The translations under genes and the position numbers were made by a program. A stretch of 64,000 nt of DNA from the NCBI GenBank assembly GCA_029204225.1, contig CM055111.1:21022521-21086520 (forward strand). Direction: 5' to 3'. The notes beneath the pieces are model-generated. The model was not told where the DNA came from. It worked only from the letters and a program-made list of their open reading frames with translations, and ran no database searches. Position 1 is the first letter of the stretch, and the number at the start of each line of letters is the position of its first letter. This document shows, piece by piece, positions 12,130 through 24,031 of the stretch. This stretch comes from Diphasiastrum complanatum. Its lineage: Eukaryota > Streptophyta > Lycopodiopsida > Lycopodiales > Lycopodiaceae.

Positions 12130-12480
12130 GAGGTAGTCGTGATAGATGGAGGATCTAGAGTCAATCTAATTTCTTTAAAATTGAGTGCAAAATGGGGACT
12201 TACAAAGCTGAAACCTTCAAATTTTGCAATCAAGTTGGTAGATCAGTTGAGCACCAGGCCTATGGGCATAGTGGAGGACATACCAGTCAAAATTTTTGGT
12301 GTACAATTTGTCATTATTTTTGTAGTAATGGACTTACCAGAAGCACCATCAATCTACCAGGTTTTTTTGGGACAACCTTGGTTATGAGTTGCGCAAGTAA
12401 TTCATAACTGGGAAATCAGCAAAATCACTTTTGAGAATCGTGAAGAAGCAGTCAACATTGATCCATTAACTTGGACAATC
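12130..12480 (+). pseudogene. gypsy retropepsin-like protease fragment
   Basis: The frame reads VIDGGSRVNLIS (catalytic Asp in DGGS, where a DSGA-type motif is usual) and ends VFLGQPWL, the flap-to-end pattern of gypsy aspartic proteases. The open frame is 82 codons, shorter than an intact protease. Confidence 0.7.
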
Positions 12481-12689
12481 AAGCCAACTATAAAAAAAAA
12501 GTGATGATGACTCTTCCACAATAGATGATGTTGGGAAATGAATATTGAATTGGATGGGTGGTGGACCGTCGACAAGTCAAACAATCGGATCGAAACGATC
12601 CTACTACCGCACGACAATGGTGGTCGATTGATTCCCTCGGTCGTGCACTACTACAACAGTAGACGAACACAAAATAGAGTTTGATTGCA

Positions 12690-13331
12690 CAATTGTTTGC
12701 GGAAGTGAAAGATATACCGATCATCAACCTTTGTTAATTTTAGTGAACGAGACACACAATACTGGACGTATTGCAAGATGGTTACTCTTATTATCAGACT
12801 TTGATTTTTGTGTTGTGGTATGGAAAGGTAAACAACATTACATTGAGGATACAATTTGCACCAGTTAATACATAAGTGGATGATGAACTACCAGATGCTG
12901 CATTATTTTATGTGGAAGCAGTACTTGAATGGGCAACGAATATTGTTGAGTATTTGATGATGGACCAACCCAATGAATCATTGTCCAAAGTTCAAGGCAC
13001 GTCAATTGATTGTAGGACAGTTGTATCTAAGAGGATCTAATGATATTCTTTGAAGGTGTACTCTGCCACACGAAGTACCAGATGTTATCACATGATGAAT
13101 GGGAGGAGATCATTTTGCAATTCATATTACCTGTCACAAGGTTTTACAATCAAGATATGGGTGGCCTTCAATTCCAAGGATATAGAAAAGTATATTCAAT
13201 CTTGTGATGTTTGTCAACATGCACGTTGACGGACAAAATAAAATTATGAACCATTACATCCAATGTTAGCACAAGTATCGTTTGAGAAGTGGGGACTTGA
13301 CTATGTTGGTCCGATACATCTAGCGACACAA
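12690..13331 (+). pseudogene. gypsy RNase H tail and integrase H2C2 domain
   Basis: TDHQPLL, GRIARWLLLLSDFDF and GKQHYIEDTI mark the RNase H end. NIVEYLMMDQPNESLSK, YIQSCDVCQHAR and GLDYVGPIHLA mark the linker, zinc-binding domain and start of the integrase core. Multiple stops are present. Confidence 0.75.
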
Positions 13332-13333
13332 CT

Positions 13334-14364
13334 TGATTGATTTTACGATGCCAACCCAGGCAGAAGGAAACAAAGTTTCGTTGTAGTACTTTCTTTATGT
13401 CATGTCTGTCAGAGGACAACTCAGAGACGTCACTCTTGAACGCACTTACATTCTACATGGATGCAAGCCAAGAACGCTCATTCACATATCAGCATACAAA
13501 CCAATGAACGTTCTACAGATTCTACAGCTACCTACACTTAAAATGGATTGAAATCAGAGCCTACACTACATTAACACTTAACTACCTTGCATAAATTGAC
13601 AAAACAAAAAACAATAAACTAATCTACAGCATGTTAGAAGTCCAAGAATCAAGAAACCAACCAGCCTTTTGATTCTTGAACATCCCAAGAACATCAAGAA
13701 TTGGATTGTACAGAGATATGGAAGAATCACACCACAGATCCAGCCTATTTAGTTTACTTGAATGTTGGCTCCTACATTAATCCACAAGTAGGAAAACAAG
13801 AAAACTAATCCACTCTAAATCCACAACCACACACAATATGAATGGAAGGGCATGATCATAGGGGCATCACTCAAGAAAACCATCATGATCAAGGAGCTTA
13901 GGATAGCATCAAACTCATGGAAAATCTTCTTATTAAGCATGGAGTAGATACAATGCAAAAAGCTCCTCTTCACAAAGAGGGAGTCTCTTAAATAAGCAAG
14001 AGAGCTCCTTAGGTGGCATCCTAGTGAAATTTCCACATTTCACAAATTACAAGTGGAATATTGCTCTCCACTAGGGGTCAACATCAAAGGTGGCTCACTC
14101 TACTTTCTTTAAGAGGGATCTACTTGTGTTTATTGCATTTGCTTAGAAATACTAGTTCCTACATGGTTATTCCATCTTTCGGGATTCACCATGAGGCTTA
14201 CACAGTTCTTACTTGTTTTTCCTAGCTAGTATTTCTCGACTCTCATACTCGTCTCTCAGTCTTCATTAGTCTCGTCTTCTCAGAGACCTCCTCGGTCTAA
14301 GGTGAGAGGTCCTCTTGAGTTGCTCTGTCCGAATATCTTGGGGATTCGTCAGAATCAGCCAACA
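13334..14364 (-). repeat. 3' LTR of the minus-strand gypsy-type element
   Basis: Matches 19438-20471 over its whole length with scattered substitutions and small indels. It begins (minus strand) TGTTGGCTGATTCTGACGAA and contains two motif-poor frames that occur in both copies (for example 13815-14036). Confidence 0.85.
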
Positions 14365-14379
14365 TCATCCCACCCCTAA
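14365..14379 (-). other. Polypurine tract
   Basis: On the minus strand the sequence TTAGGGGTGGGATGA immediately precedes the TGTTGG start of the LTR. This is the plus-strand primer signature of LTR retrotransposons and fixes the element's orientation. Confidence 0.75.
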
Positions 14380-16640
14380 TGTGTTGCAGGACCTACTGCA
14401 ACTTATATTGGACGATGTCGCTCCGCTTTGCATTGGAATCTTCGATCGTCACTTGGAAAAGCGTAGATCCTAGTTCACTTACATAAAACTTGTTGCTTAT
14501 TGTCGCTAGTCTTTATCACAAAAAACTATCTTTCACGAATTGCTGCAATTGAATCAGAATGTCTTATTGCTATAGGTGGTTGACATTCTCAAAATCGGAG
14601 AGCTCTCAACAACTTCATAACTTGCATGCTCAAGTGCTTTCCATGTGTCTCCTTGTTTTGTCACTTGTATCTGCCATTGACGGTTTCATCTTTGGTTTCT
14701 TGGCAGATTCTAACTTCTGGGAGGTCTGTATCCTCCATTTTCTTTTGGGTATTTCCGTGGTTCTTTCCTCAGTCGAAGTTCCAGTCCTTGTCGATGCTCT
14801 TTTCTGATAGGTAGCACAAATCTTGGTTATTAGTCTCAAGGGGATGGACTCATCATCAAAAGTTTGGTGGTAGAAACAATTTTGGATGGACGGTTTGGTA
14901 ACAGTGAGGAAACATGATGAAGGCTTAGTGACAAGGTGAAGGAACTGATAGTTCTACAATTGCAGCCTTGGACCCTTGCAACGAGCTTCGACCACCACTT
15001 GCTGGGTGAGGAGCTTGCTTTATTTGCAGGTTCACGGATGTCTTCATCTTTCATTTTCTGCAGCTCTTTCTTTTGATCTGTTACTTTTGGATCTCTTTGG
15101 GCTTCATAAGAGGGGATTCAACTACCATTACTCCAGAGAGTTTCTTTTGATCAAGATCGATCTAACTCATCTGTTGTTTAAGTTTTGTCCTTTCCTCCTC
15201 AGTTTCTTTGCATTATTATTTTTTATTTCTTCGAGCTACTTCGCCTGCTTTTGTAGATCTTCTTCGATTGAACAACCAATATAGGTGGTAGTTGGTCTCC
15301 ACAAGACACTTGCAATGATCTATCAGCTGCTTCGGTAAGACTATCAAAAACTGGGAATTTCTCAGAAGAACAGGTAGGGAGGGTAGTGGTGACAACGGTA
15401 GATGGTGTGGACGATAGACATGAGAATGGTTAAAGAAGGAGACTGATTTTCCAATGCTTGTGTTTCTCTTTCTAAAGGATCTTCGTCGTGACTGGGGTAC
15501 TTCTTTTGATCGAGTCGCTTTGGATTGTCCATCTGTCTTCTTAGCCTTGTCGTTGTCGACTTTGGGTTTGTGACCTTGGTTGTCGATCTTGCTGGTGTTG
15601 TTGCTTGCAGCATAACTGCTCCAGTGGATCCAGGCAGATCCACTCTCCCCCCCTCCCTTCCCCCCCAAAAAAAATCTGTTGGTGGGGATGTTGTTGCTGG
15701 TGACTGTTCATGCTCATGATTGGATCGACGTGTGGAACACATAGTTGAAACTCGTTGAACATGCGTCTGGACTAAAGATTGAAAAAATTTTAACTAAATT
15801 TGTTTCGATCTTGTTATAGTTGACTCAAAGAATAATATGGCAATGAGGTGCATGAATCAACTCTAACTTGTCATGGATTTCTCATATTTCTCAAACATTT
15901 GAAACTGATGTACAAGGGAATCTGAAGATGGATAGATGAATGAAAATGTGTTCTGGAGATGCTCTATAGAAGACTCTCGTGCAGTAGCTATTCCTCATGC
16001 AAAAATCAATCACACAAAATAGGTGAAGAGAAACAAAAAAATAAACAAATGTTACAGAGAGTGAGAACTGTATAGCACTTGTTGAACAAAACTTGCATTC
16101 ATCAACATTGATAATGTACCTTGATAGTTGCAATATTTCAGTTGTTTTGTAGAGTAATGTGACTTACTCTGACATGCCCTTGTCAAAACAAGACAGGGTT
16201 GGTGACACTAAAATCTATCATCATGGATAACAGATGTTGTAAGATATAACGTGAGATGCAGTATGGGTGAGGTACTATGTCCTGAGGACCTCTTTGAACA
16301 AGAGATTCATAACCGAATCTCTATCTGGATTTCTGAATCCGAGAAATATTGTGTATTGGCACATTCGAAATCTTATCAGCATGTGAGAAGACAAATAGAT
16401 TTGAGGTTGTGGAAGGGGAGAAAAACTGGCAATCCCCTATGGAGGTTGCTCTTGGTTGGACATTGTAGCAGATGACGGAATATCAGTTTTACTTTCTTTC
16501 GACAAGGACTCATTTCATATTGTGTTTTTTCATTATGGAGCTGGTGTATTGGACGGTGATGTAGTAGAAGTTCACAAGAAACTTCTCGATTGGGCAGCAA
16601 GTTTAATTATTGGGTTGCTATGGTGCTCGTGTTGTGTTGT
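14380..16640 (-). other. Internal region of the gypsy-type element, no domain recognised
   Basis: This is where pol should lie on the minus strand. The frames are short; those at 15216-15742 are rich in Ser, Lys, Arg and Gln. No DSG, YxDD, DDE or H2C2 motif was found. It may be decayed beyond recognition or replaced by unrelated sequence. A C-run and A-run lie at 15650-15676. Confidence 0.4.
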
Positions 16641-18007
16641 CGTGAGGATCCTATTGTGATTCGTGACGTGCAGGTAGGATCTTGGTTGGTTGTTTTGGAC
16701 AGTCTTTGAAACTGTGTCTCCTGATACAGTCAGGACACTAAGGATGGTACTTGGTCTTGACTGGACAATCAACCATGAAGTGGCCAGTTTCACCACAGAT
16801 GAAACATCTGGTGTGCAATGGCCCTTGTATAACGGCATAGCCATCTTGTATGGCTAATGGTTCTGGACTTTCTGATGGATATTCTTGATAAAGCAAGGCA
16901 TTTCCAGATTGTGATGTGTGTTCTTCATATTGTTGAGCTGTATGTGCTTGGATAGGTCGATATGAAGGACAAGCATCAACATGATGCGTAGCCCGGCAGT
17001 GTGGGCACCATATTGTTTTTCGTCTATAAGGTACCTGTGCAGGGTTTGACTGACCAGGCATACTGCCTTGGATAGACTTCAGGGTAGCTTGAAACTCATT
17101 GGTGAGTTTCTCCATCAGAAGCTGGTGTTGCTTATTAAGCAACGCCAACTATGATTTCCAAAGCTGATCTCGGGTGTCCTCAATCGGCTTCGACTCATGG
17201 ACAAGAGCATGTGGTGCTTGCCTTTCCCTAGATTCGTCAATATCTGATCCTTCATCTTCTTCCTTGATGGCATTAGACATAGCTAACTTTAGGCTCGTAT
17301 ATTCATCATTGGATTTAAGCTCGTGTCTAATCCATCTTGGAAGACCGAACCAGATGAGGAGCATCTGTTCAGAGGGTTGTTCTTGTACTTGACTTTTGAG
17401 TCATTTGAAACGCTCAATATAGTCTCGTAGTCGTTCGTCTTTTGTCATTTTGATATTACTTACCTTGACAAAAATGGCTTTCTATCAAGCGAAATGGCTT
17501 GAAGCGTTTGATAAAGGCCTCCTTCAAGAGTGACCAGTCATGTTTATCCTCACGATCAAGGTTAAAAAACTATTCTCGTGCTCGATCGATCATGGTCATC
17601 GAGAAGAGTTGAATCATGGCATCGGATGATGTCTCGCCATATACATCACATGCATTCTCAAAGATTTGCAAAAATCTTTGAGGGTTCGAACTACCGTCAA
17701 ACTTTGGTAGATCTAGTTTGGTTGTACGTCTCTCATGATGAGCATTGTGGGTAGTAGAGACTCCATTGAGGTTGGTTCTGGCATGGGATGTTTTGACACT
17801 ATGAACATGGGTTCTAGCTCACAAGGACTCGGCTCTATCATGTTCTTGTCCTTCGAATGGGTTTGTGGATGGCTTGTAGGGTTGGGACCGCATTCGGTAG
17901 AATCTATGATGTCGGATTTGTTCAGCAATAGGGGACCTGATCTCGTATGGATAATCTTCTGGGATGTCAGGATCTGTATTGTTGGCCATTGGGTATTGTT
18001 GTGTCAT
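16640..18007 (-). pseudogene. gypsy gag, broken, with two zinc knuckles
   Basis: Minus-strand frames start at about 18007 (MTQQYPMANN). They continue through the capsid (PKFDGSSNPQRFLQIFENAC; FFNLDREDKHDWS; a degenerate RFKPFRLIES) and a coiled region (17149-17364). Two knuckles follow, CFICGETGHFMVDC (about 16765-16806) and CPDCIRRHSFKDC (about 16690-16730). At least three frameshifts separate the blocks. The protein relates to the gag of the element at 29-32 kb. Confidence 0.8.
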
Positions 18008-18271
18008 TTTTGTGTTGGGTATGTGTTTCTGGTGTTTTTGGATTTTATAGGGTTTTTGGTATTTTTGGATTTTTTAGGGTGTTAAAGGAAGTGAAGGTGG
18101 AGACTCAGTATAAAAAGGGCTTTCAATTGGTATGAGTTTTATTTTTTGAAATTTTTTTGGTGTTCGTGCCTTTTTTTTTTTTCAGGCTCAAGGGTATTGT
18201 GAAGATGGTGGTTCGGTCGAAATGGCAATCAGAGGTGTTGATCAAAAGTTATGGTCCGGTAGAGATGGGTG

Positions 18272-18860
18272 TTACTTGCTCCGGTCGAGCTTTGACTTGA
18301 TTGCTTCAGTTGAGAACTGATCAAATCCCTTCGGTCGAGATTTGATTACTGCCTTTGCTTCCGGTTGAGATTTAAGAGGGCGCTTCGGCTCCGGTCGAGA
18401 TTCGAACGGGCACTTCGGCTTCGGTCGAGATCTGAGTCGGCACTTCGGCTTCGGTCGAGATCTGAACGAGCACTTTGGCTTAGATTGAGATCTGAGCGGG
18501 CACTTCGGCTGAGACTTCAGCGGACACTTCGGTCGAGACTTCAACGGACGCTTCGGTTGAGATTCCAGCGAGCGCCTCGATCGAGATTTCAGCGAACACT
18601 TCGGTCGAGATTTCAGTGAACACTTCGGCTGAGATTCCAACGAGCGCTTCGGTTGAGATTTCAGGGAGCACTTCGATCGAGATCTCAACGACCACTTCGG
18701 CTGAGATTCCAGCGAGCGCTTCGGTTGAGATTTCAGTGAACGCTTTGGTCGAGATTTCAAAGAAGTGCTTCGGTCGAGATTTCAAAGGAAGGCTCCGGCT
18801 GAGATGGAATGCACTGTGTCAGTTGAGATTTAACTGAGCACTCCGGTTGAGATGCGAGCG
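18272..18860 (-). repeat. 24/30-bp minisatellite, open on both strands
   Basis: The repeated core is CTTCGGTTGAGATTTCAG with variants, in units of 24 bp (most) and 30 bp (18380-18480). Both lengths are multiples of three, so the minus strand keeps a 162-codon frame of basic repeats of the type SLKSQPKR, and the plus strand stays open too. It sits between the right LTR and gag of the minus-strand element, that is in its leader. I see no reason to call it a gene. Confidence 0.85.
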
Positions 18861-18950
18861 TGAGCTCCGGTTGTAAAATAATTTTTTTTTTGTTTTTGTT
18901 TTTGATGCACCTGCGTTGCGTCGGTCAAGATGGTAAGAGAGAGAGGCACG

Positions 18951-19115
18951 CTGAGATGGAAGAGAGGGTATTATGTTGAGACGTGAGACAGGGTGCTCGG
19001 TTGAGATGGAAGAGAGGGTATTCGATTGAGACGTGAGACAGGGTTCTCGGTTGAGATGGAAGAGAGGGTGTTCGGTTGAGACGTGAGACAGGGTACTCGG
19101 CTGAGATGGTGACGG
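18951..19115. repeat. 50-bp minisatellite, about 3 copies
   Basis: TTGAGACGTGAGACAGGGT recurs at 18976, 19026 and 19076, exactly 50 bases apart, alternating with TGAGATGGAAGAGAGGGT. The TTGAGAT words link it to the neighbouring 24/30-bp array. Confidence 0.85.
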
Positions 19116-19437
19116 AGGGAGGTGGAGACGATGGGTAAGCTATGGGTAGAGGATGATGTAGAAGGAGCTGAGGATGTATGCCGGGCGTTGAGATGGTGTG
19201 TGCAGGTCATTCTGAGCTATGAACAAAGCTGGAGACATTTCAGATTGCGTGCATGGGTCCGATCAAAGATAGTCTTGTAGCATATGTCGTTTCAGAATGT
19301 GAGTAATGCAAGCGGCAACGGGTCAAATGTTGACAGATCCCCTGCTCTAGAGGACCTGTTGTTTACTTTTCTGCTTCTTGCTTATAGAACCATTTCTGCC
19401 TGTTATCAGGCTTCATGGCAGTCGTTAGATGGTTTCT

Positions 19438-20471
19438 TGATTGATTTTACCATGCCAACCCAGGCAGAAGGAAACAAAGTTTCGTTGTAGTATTTTCTTT
19501 ATGTCCTATCTGTCAGAGGACAACTCAGACACGTCACTCTTGAACGCACTTACATTCTACATGGATGCAAGCCAAGAATGCTCATTCACAGATCAGCATA
19601 CAAACCAATGAATGTTCTACAGCTACCTACACTTAAAACGGACTAAAATCAGAGTCTACACTACATTAACACTAAACTACCTTGCATAAATTGACAAAAC
19701 AAGAAACAAGAAACTAATCTACATCATGTTAGAAGTCCAAGAATCAAGAAACCAACCAGCCTTTTGATTCTTGGACATCCCAAGAACATCAAGAATTTGA
19801 TTGTACAGAGATATGCGAGAATCACACCACATATCCAGCCTATTTAGTTTACTTGAATGTTGGATCCTACATTAATCCACAAGAAAACAAAAAATCTAAT
19901 CCACAACTAGGAAAGCAAGAAAACTAATCCACTCTAAATCCACAACCACACACAATATAAATGGAAGGGCATGATCATAGGGGCATCACTCAAGAAAACC
20001 ATCATGATCAAGGAGCTTAGTGTAGCATCAAACTCATGAAAAGTCTTCTTATTAAGCATGGAGTAGATACAATGCAAAAAGCTCCTCTTCACAAAGAGGG
20101 AGTCTCTTAAATAAGCAAGAGAGCTCCTTAGGTGGCATCCTAGTGGAATTTCCACATTTCACAAATTAGAAGTGGAATATTGCTCTCCACTAGGGGTCAC
20201 CATCAAAAGGTGACTCACTCTACTTTCTTTAAGAGGGGTCTATTTGCATTTATTGCATTTGCTTAGAAATACTAGTTCCTACATGGTCATTCCATCTTCC
20301 GGAATTCACCATGAGGGTTACACAGTTCTTACTTGTTTTTCCTAGCTAGTATTTCTCGGCTCTCAGTCTTCATTAGTCTCGTCTTCTTAGAGACCTCCTC
20401 GGTCTAAGGTGAGAGGTGCTCTTGAGTTGCTCTATCCGAGTATCTTGGGGATTCGTCAAAATCAACCAACA
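19438..20471 (-). repeat. 5' LTR of the minus-strand gypsy-type element
   Basis: Partner of 13334-14364. In plus orientation both copies share the start TGATTGATTTTA and the end CCAACA. Confidence 0.85.
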
Positions 20472-21450
20472 AACCCTAACATAGAGTGACTAGGTTCCAT
20501 GAACCTTATTCAAATTTGAATCTAGTAGTAATTCAACTTTCTAGATTTCCCTCCAACTCTAAAATGAGTAATTTCAAATGCATTTAGAATAATATGACTA
20601 TAAAAAGTAAATGTCTAAGTCTAATTTGAAATTGGCCTCAATTGCCAAATAAACAAATGCATTGTCCTTTGTTGCCATGTATCCACTATGACACTCCATG
20701 AATGAGCCTCCATCCCCATCTTGCAATAAGATGCCATCATCACTTGATGACTTGGAGAGCTCGGATTGATGTGCAATCACCTCACACGATCTAGGCACGA
20801 TTAAAGGAAGCCTGGGGATCAATACATTCTAGAGAGAGAACATGACTTTCTAGAGAGAGAAAATATTAGAGAGAGAAAACACGCTTTACCAGCTTGGGCA
20901 GAGCACTTGGTATGAGGGGAGGTGGCGAATCCCACCAGAACTATAGGGGGATGCAGGTTGCCGAGCTCCAACCAAGTCTCAGCTCCCCTTGCTGGAATGT
21001 TGTCCAGGCGCCTACCTTGGCATGCCAACGCCCGGAAGGGTCAATTAAATCATAATCACCCATAGGCAATTATGATGAGGCATCTATGTGACAGAATATG
21101 TAAACACATAGCATGTACACATCCTCAAGACATTGGTCAAACTCTCAAGTACTAATACAAGTATGATAAATATATAAACAAATCATTATAACCATTACAA
21201 AAATGAACATATACATACCTGGATACTTGTCACACTCGCTCCAAATTTATCTATGCCTCAAAGAATAGCATGACACAATACTTTAACACCATATTTTCTG
21301 GCAACCCTAACCAGTAGCAAAATTTTCTACACATCGACAATTGAGATGACCAACCCAGCATCATCAACTATTGTAGATGTAAATTGCATAGCACCCTCAA
21401 ACAATCTTAGCCGAGAGGGAGAACCGTACCCTAGTTGAATCAGCTAAATG
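20472..21450. other. Spacer with a fragment shared with a copia element
   Basis: The minus strand at about 20640-20735 reads QDGDGGSFMECHSGYMATKD. This is nearly identical to a stretch of the anomalous segment inside the copia element at 59060-60125. The rest, including a compositionally richer part at 20880-21030, is unrecognised. Confidence 0.55.
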
Positions 21451-21459
21451 TATGGTGAC

Positions 21460-23617
21460 ATGTGCATCATTGCCAAGAGCTTCTGGGCCGAAGTTGTCTC
21501 CACTTCAACTTATCTCCAGAACAAATGTTCGACCAAGGCCCTCTCATGCAGAACACCCCATGAGGTGTGGACAGGCTCTAAGCCTTATGTGGAAAACCTA
21601 TGAGTATTCAGATGCATCGCCTATGTGCAAATCCTAAAAGGGACAAGGAAAAAATTTGACTTCCAAGGGTCTCAAGACCATCCTGATTGAATACACTTCA
21701 TCTGACAACACCTACAAGTTGTATGACTCCAATACCTAGAAGATCTTGTTCAGTCGGGATACAGTCTTTATCGAGGATCAGTTCATCGACTTCAAAGGCA
21801 GAGGCATTGTTCTAGGAGAACCTTCAAAGCCTGCCATTGACATGCCAATCTGAGCTTCAGGCTCAAGCATGTCCATCATCGATCCACTACTCAATAACAA
21901 GTCAGATGAAGATGTTCCTACTACTCAACAAAAAGTCCCAGGAATGGATCATCAGTCAATAGTTCCTCCAAGAAGATCAAGTCGAGTGCGCACATAGCCC
22001 ATAAGGTATACTCCTGAGTCTACTTGTCTTTTGAAAGATGAACTACCGATAGTCGAAGCTAGCCAACCAGACTCTGATCTCTAGAGAGAAGCCATGGACA
22101 GAGAGTATTCCTCTCTGATCAAGAACCAGACATGGTCATTAGTCGAAGCTCCTGTTGACTGCAATCTTATTGATTGAAAATGGATCTTTAAGATCAAGTA
22201 CAATGCCAATGGACCGATTGATAGAATGAAGGCAAGATTAGTAGCACAAGGATTTGTTCAGATCCCCGACATTGACTACAACGAGACTTTCAGTCCGCTA
22301 GTCAAGCATTCATCAATCCGAGCCCTCCTATCGTACGTTGCAGCAGACAATCTTGAAATGCATCAACTTGATGTGCAAAAAGCTTATTTGAATGGAGTTA
22401 TAGAAGAAGACATCTACATGATCCAACCCGAAGGATGCATTCTAGAAGGTATGAAAAATCATGTTTGTAAACTCCATAAGGCACTTTATGGCTTGAAGCA
22501 ATCTGCCAGAGCTTGGTTTTAGAGGATCAACACATTTCTCATCAAACAAGACTTCCAACCAAGCACTGCCGATTACAACATTTATTCCAAGTCAGTGCAA
22601 CAATCCTTCATTATCATCATCTTATATGTGGATGATACGTTTTTTTTTTAGCAACAATACCAATATGGTTAAGGATGCTAAACAAAAGTTGTTTTCTGAG
22701 TTCAACATGACTGATCTGGATGAAGCTCACTTCTGTTTGGGCATTCAGATCCACAGAGACAAAGCGAGACACTGATCTACATTACTCAACAAAGGTATCT
22801 TCCACAACGTTCTTGTCAGATATAATTTGATTAACTGTAAATTAGCTCATTCACCGATGGATCCAGACCTAGGACCAATGTTCTCAGAACAAGCAGGAAG
22901 ATAAGCAAATGAGAGAGTATCCTTATCGATTGATACTTGGATCTCTCATGTACGCAATGGTCTATACAAGACCTGACATCTCTTTTGTAGTAATCTCACT
23001 CAGCCAATTTATGGCTAATCCTGGCATTACCCATTGGAAGGCTCTCATAAGAGTCATGAGGTATATTCAAGCTATCATGGACCAGTGCATCTGCTATCGA
23101 GAAGTCAACGATGACAATCTTCATCAGCGCAATGGATATTCTGATGTAAGCTGGGGAGGAGATGTAGATAATCGTAAGTCCACATCTGGATTTACATTCT
23201 TCCTCAACGGTGGTCCTATCTCATGGAACATTTGTAAGCAAACCTCTATCGCTCTTTTATCTACAGAAGCAGAATACATTGCTGCTTCTCAATCTATTAA
23301 AGAAGTGTTTTGGTTGAGATATTTAGTGGTAGATATAAGTTTGTATCGGTACAACCCAATAATCATATCATGTGAAAATCAGAGTGTTATTGCCTTATCG
23401 GCCAACCCTAGGTTTCACTCTAGGAGTAAGCACATTGAAATCCAATGTCATTATATCAGGGGCAAGATTCTCAACAAGGAGGTAAGCTAAACGTACTGTC
23501 AAATGCAGGACATGGTTGCCGATATATTTACAAAGGCATTAAGTGTTAACGCATACAACAAATTTTGTGCATTGCTTAGTCTGAAGATCAAGGCATTCAC
23601 GGATCCAGATTAAGAGG
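21460..23617 (+). mobile_element. Ty1/copia pol fragment (integrase end, RT, RNase H), broken
   Basis: Plus-strand frames begin in the integrase end (FWAEVVSTSTYLQNKC). They pass through the pre-RT linker (DREYSSLIKNQTWSLVEAPV) to the RT core: ARLVAQGFVQ, LDVQKAYLNGVIEEDIYM, LHKALYGLKQSARAWF and the YVDD box (about 22627). RNase H follows (22909-23490, with STEAEYIAA and SRSKHIEIQ). Frameshifts occur in the T-run near 22640, and stops at 22520 and 23488. It ends in a purine tract and LTR start. Gag, protease and most of integrase are absent to the left. Confidence 0.85.
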
Positions 23618-23620
23618 GGG
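23612..23620 (+). other. Polypurine tract of the copia fragment
   Basis: AAGAGGGGG immediately precedes TGTTGGATTT at 23621, the expected start of the 3' LTR. Confidence 0.75.
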
Positions 23621-24031
23621 TGTTGGATTTATCTCCCCTATTCTCGCAAATCCTATGTTAATCTGCATCCATTCATGTTGCTATAGTTTTACTTGTGTTG
23701 TCGGACAGTCTGCATAAACACAAGTAAACTTGAACATGCGAAAAAGACGAAGGTTGCGACAAAGTCCCATTTTCACCTAAGTACTTTCTAAGAAAGGCCG
23801 AAGGGTGTCGCATTGTTCGCACTTTTGCCAATGACATTTTGGCAAAGCCCGATGTCATCGCCTCATCGCACTCATTCTACGTACTGTGCAAACAGATGTG
23901 ACAATGACAACAACCATCCATAATCTCCTACAGACGACACAACCATTTCATGTCTCTCTTGTACTTTTTTTTATCTGCACAAATGTAAATTGTGTATATA
24001 ATGAATCAGTCCAATTATGATGATTCATCGA
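23621..24031 (+). repeat. Copia 3' LTR, left part, interrupted by a nested element
   Basis: The LTR begins TGTTGGATTTATCTCC and contains a TATA-like GTATATAATG near 23993. At 24027-24031 (ATCGA) it is interrupted by the 12.4 kb copia element and should resume after 36474. No matching 5' LTR is in the window. Confidence 0.65.

Larger units (their letters stand above)
9930..13331 (+). mobile_element. Ty3/gypsy element, degenerate, reverse transcriptase missing
   Basis: Plus-strand fragments appear in the canonical order: gag capsid, three zinc-knuckle-like motifs, a retropepsin, an RNase H end and the integrase zinc-binding domain. In-frame stops and frameshifts occur throughout. Between the protease end (about 12480) and RNase H (about 12700) only about 200 bases remain, so the reverse transcriptase is deleted. 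The integrase breaks off at about 13331, where the LTR of the next element begins. I found no LTR on the left. The same family is present on the minus strand at 29.2-31.7 kb. Confidence 0.8.
13334..20471 (-). mobile_element. Ty3/gypsy-type LTR element with gag only (non-autonomous)
   Basis: Two direct repeats of about 1.03 kb (13334-14364 and 19438-20471) bound about 5.1 kb of internal sequence. Read on the minus strand each LTR begins TGTTGG and ends ATCA. The purine tract AGGGGTGGGATGA abuts the left copy, so the left copy is the 3' LTR and the element runs right to left. The interior codes only for a broken gag; no protease, reverse transcriptase or integrase was recognised. No 5-bp target duplication is seen at the outer ends (CAACT against AACCC), so the copy may have been rearranged. 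No obvious tRNA primer site follows the right LTR. Confidence 0.75.

Noticed and set aside
14559-14807. Plus-strand frame with several hydrophobic stretches, like a small membrane protein
   Set aside because: It lies inside the gypsy-type element, antisense to its direction, and resembles no family.
18272-18860. CRISPR-like regular array
   Set aside because: Units are contiguous without unique spacers, unit length varies, and the genome is eukaryotic. It is a minisatellite.
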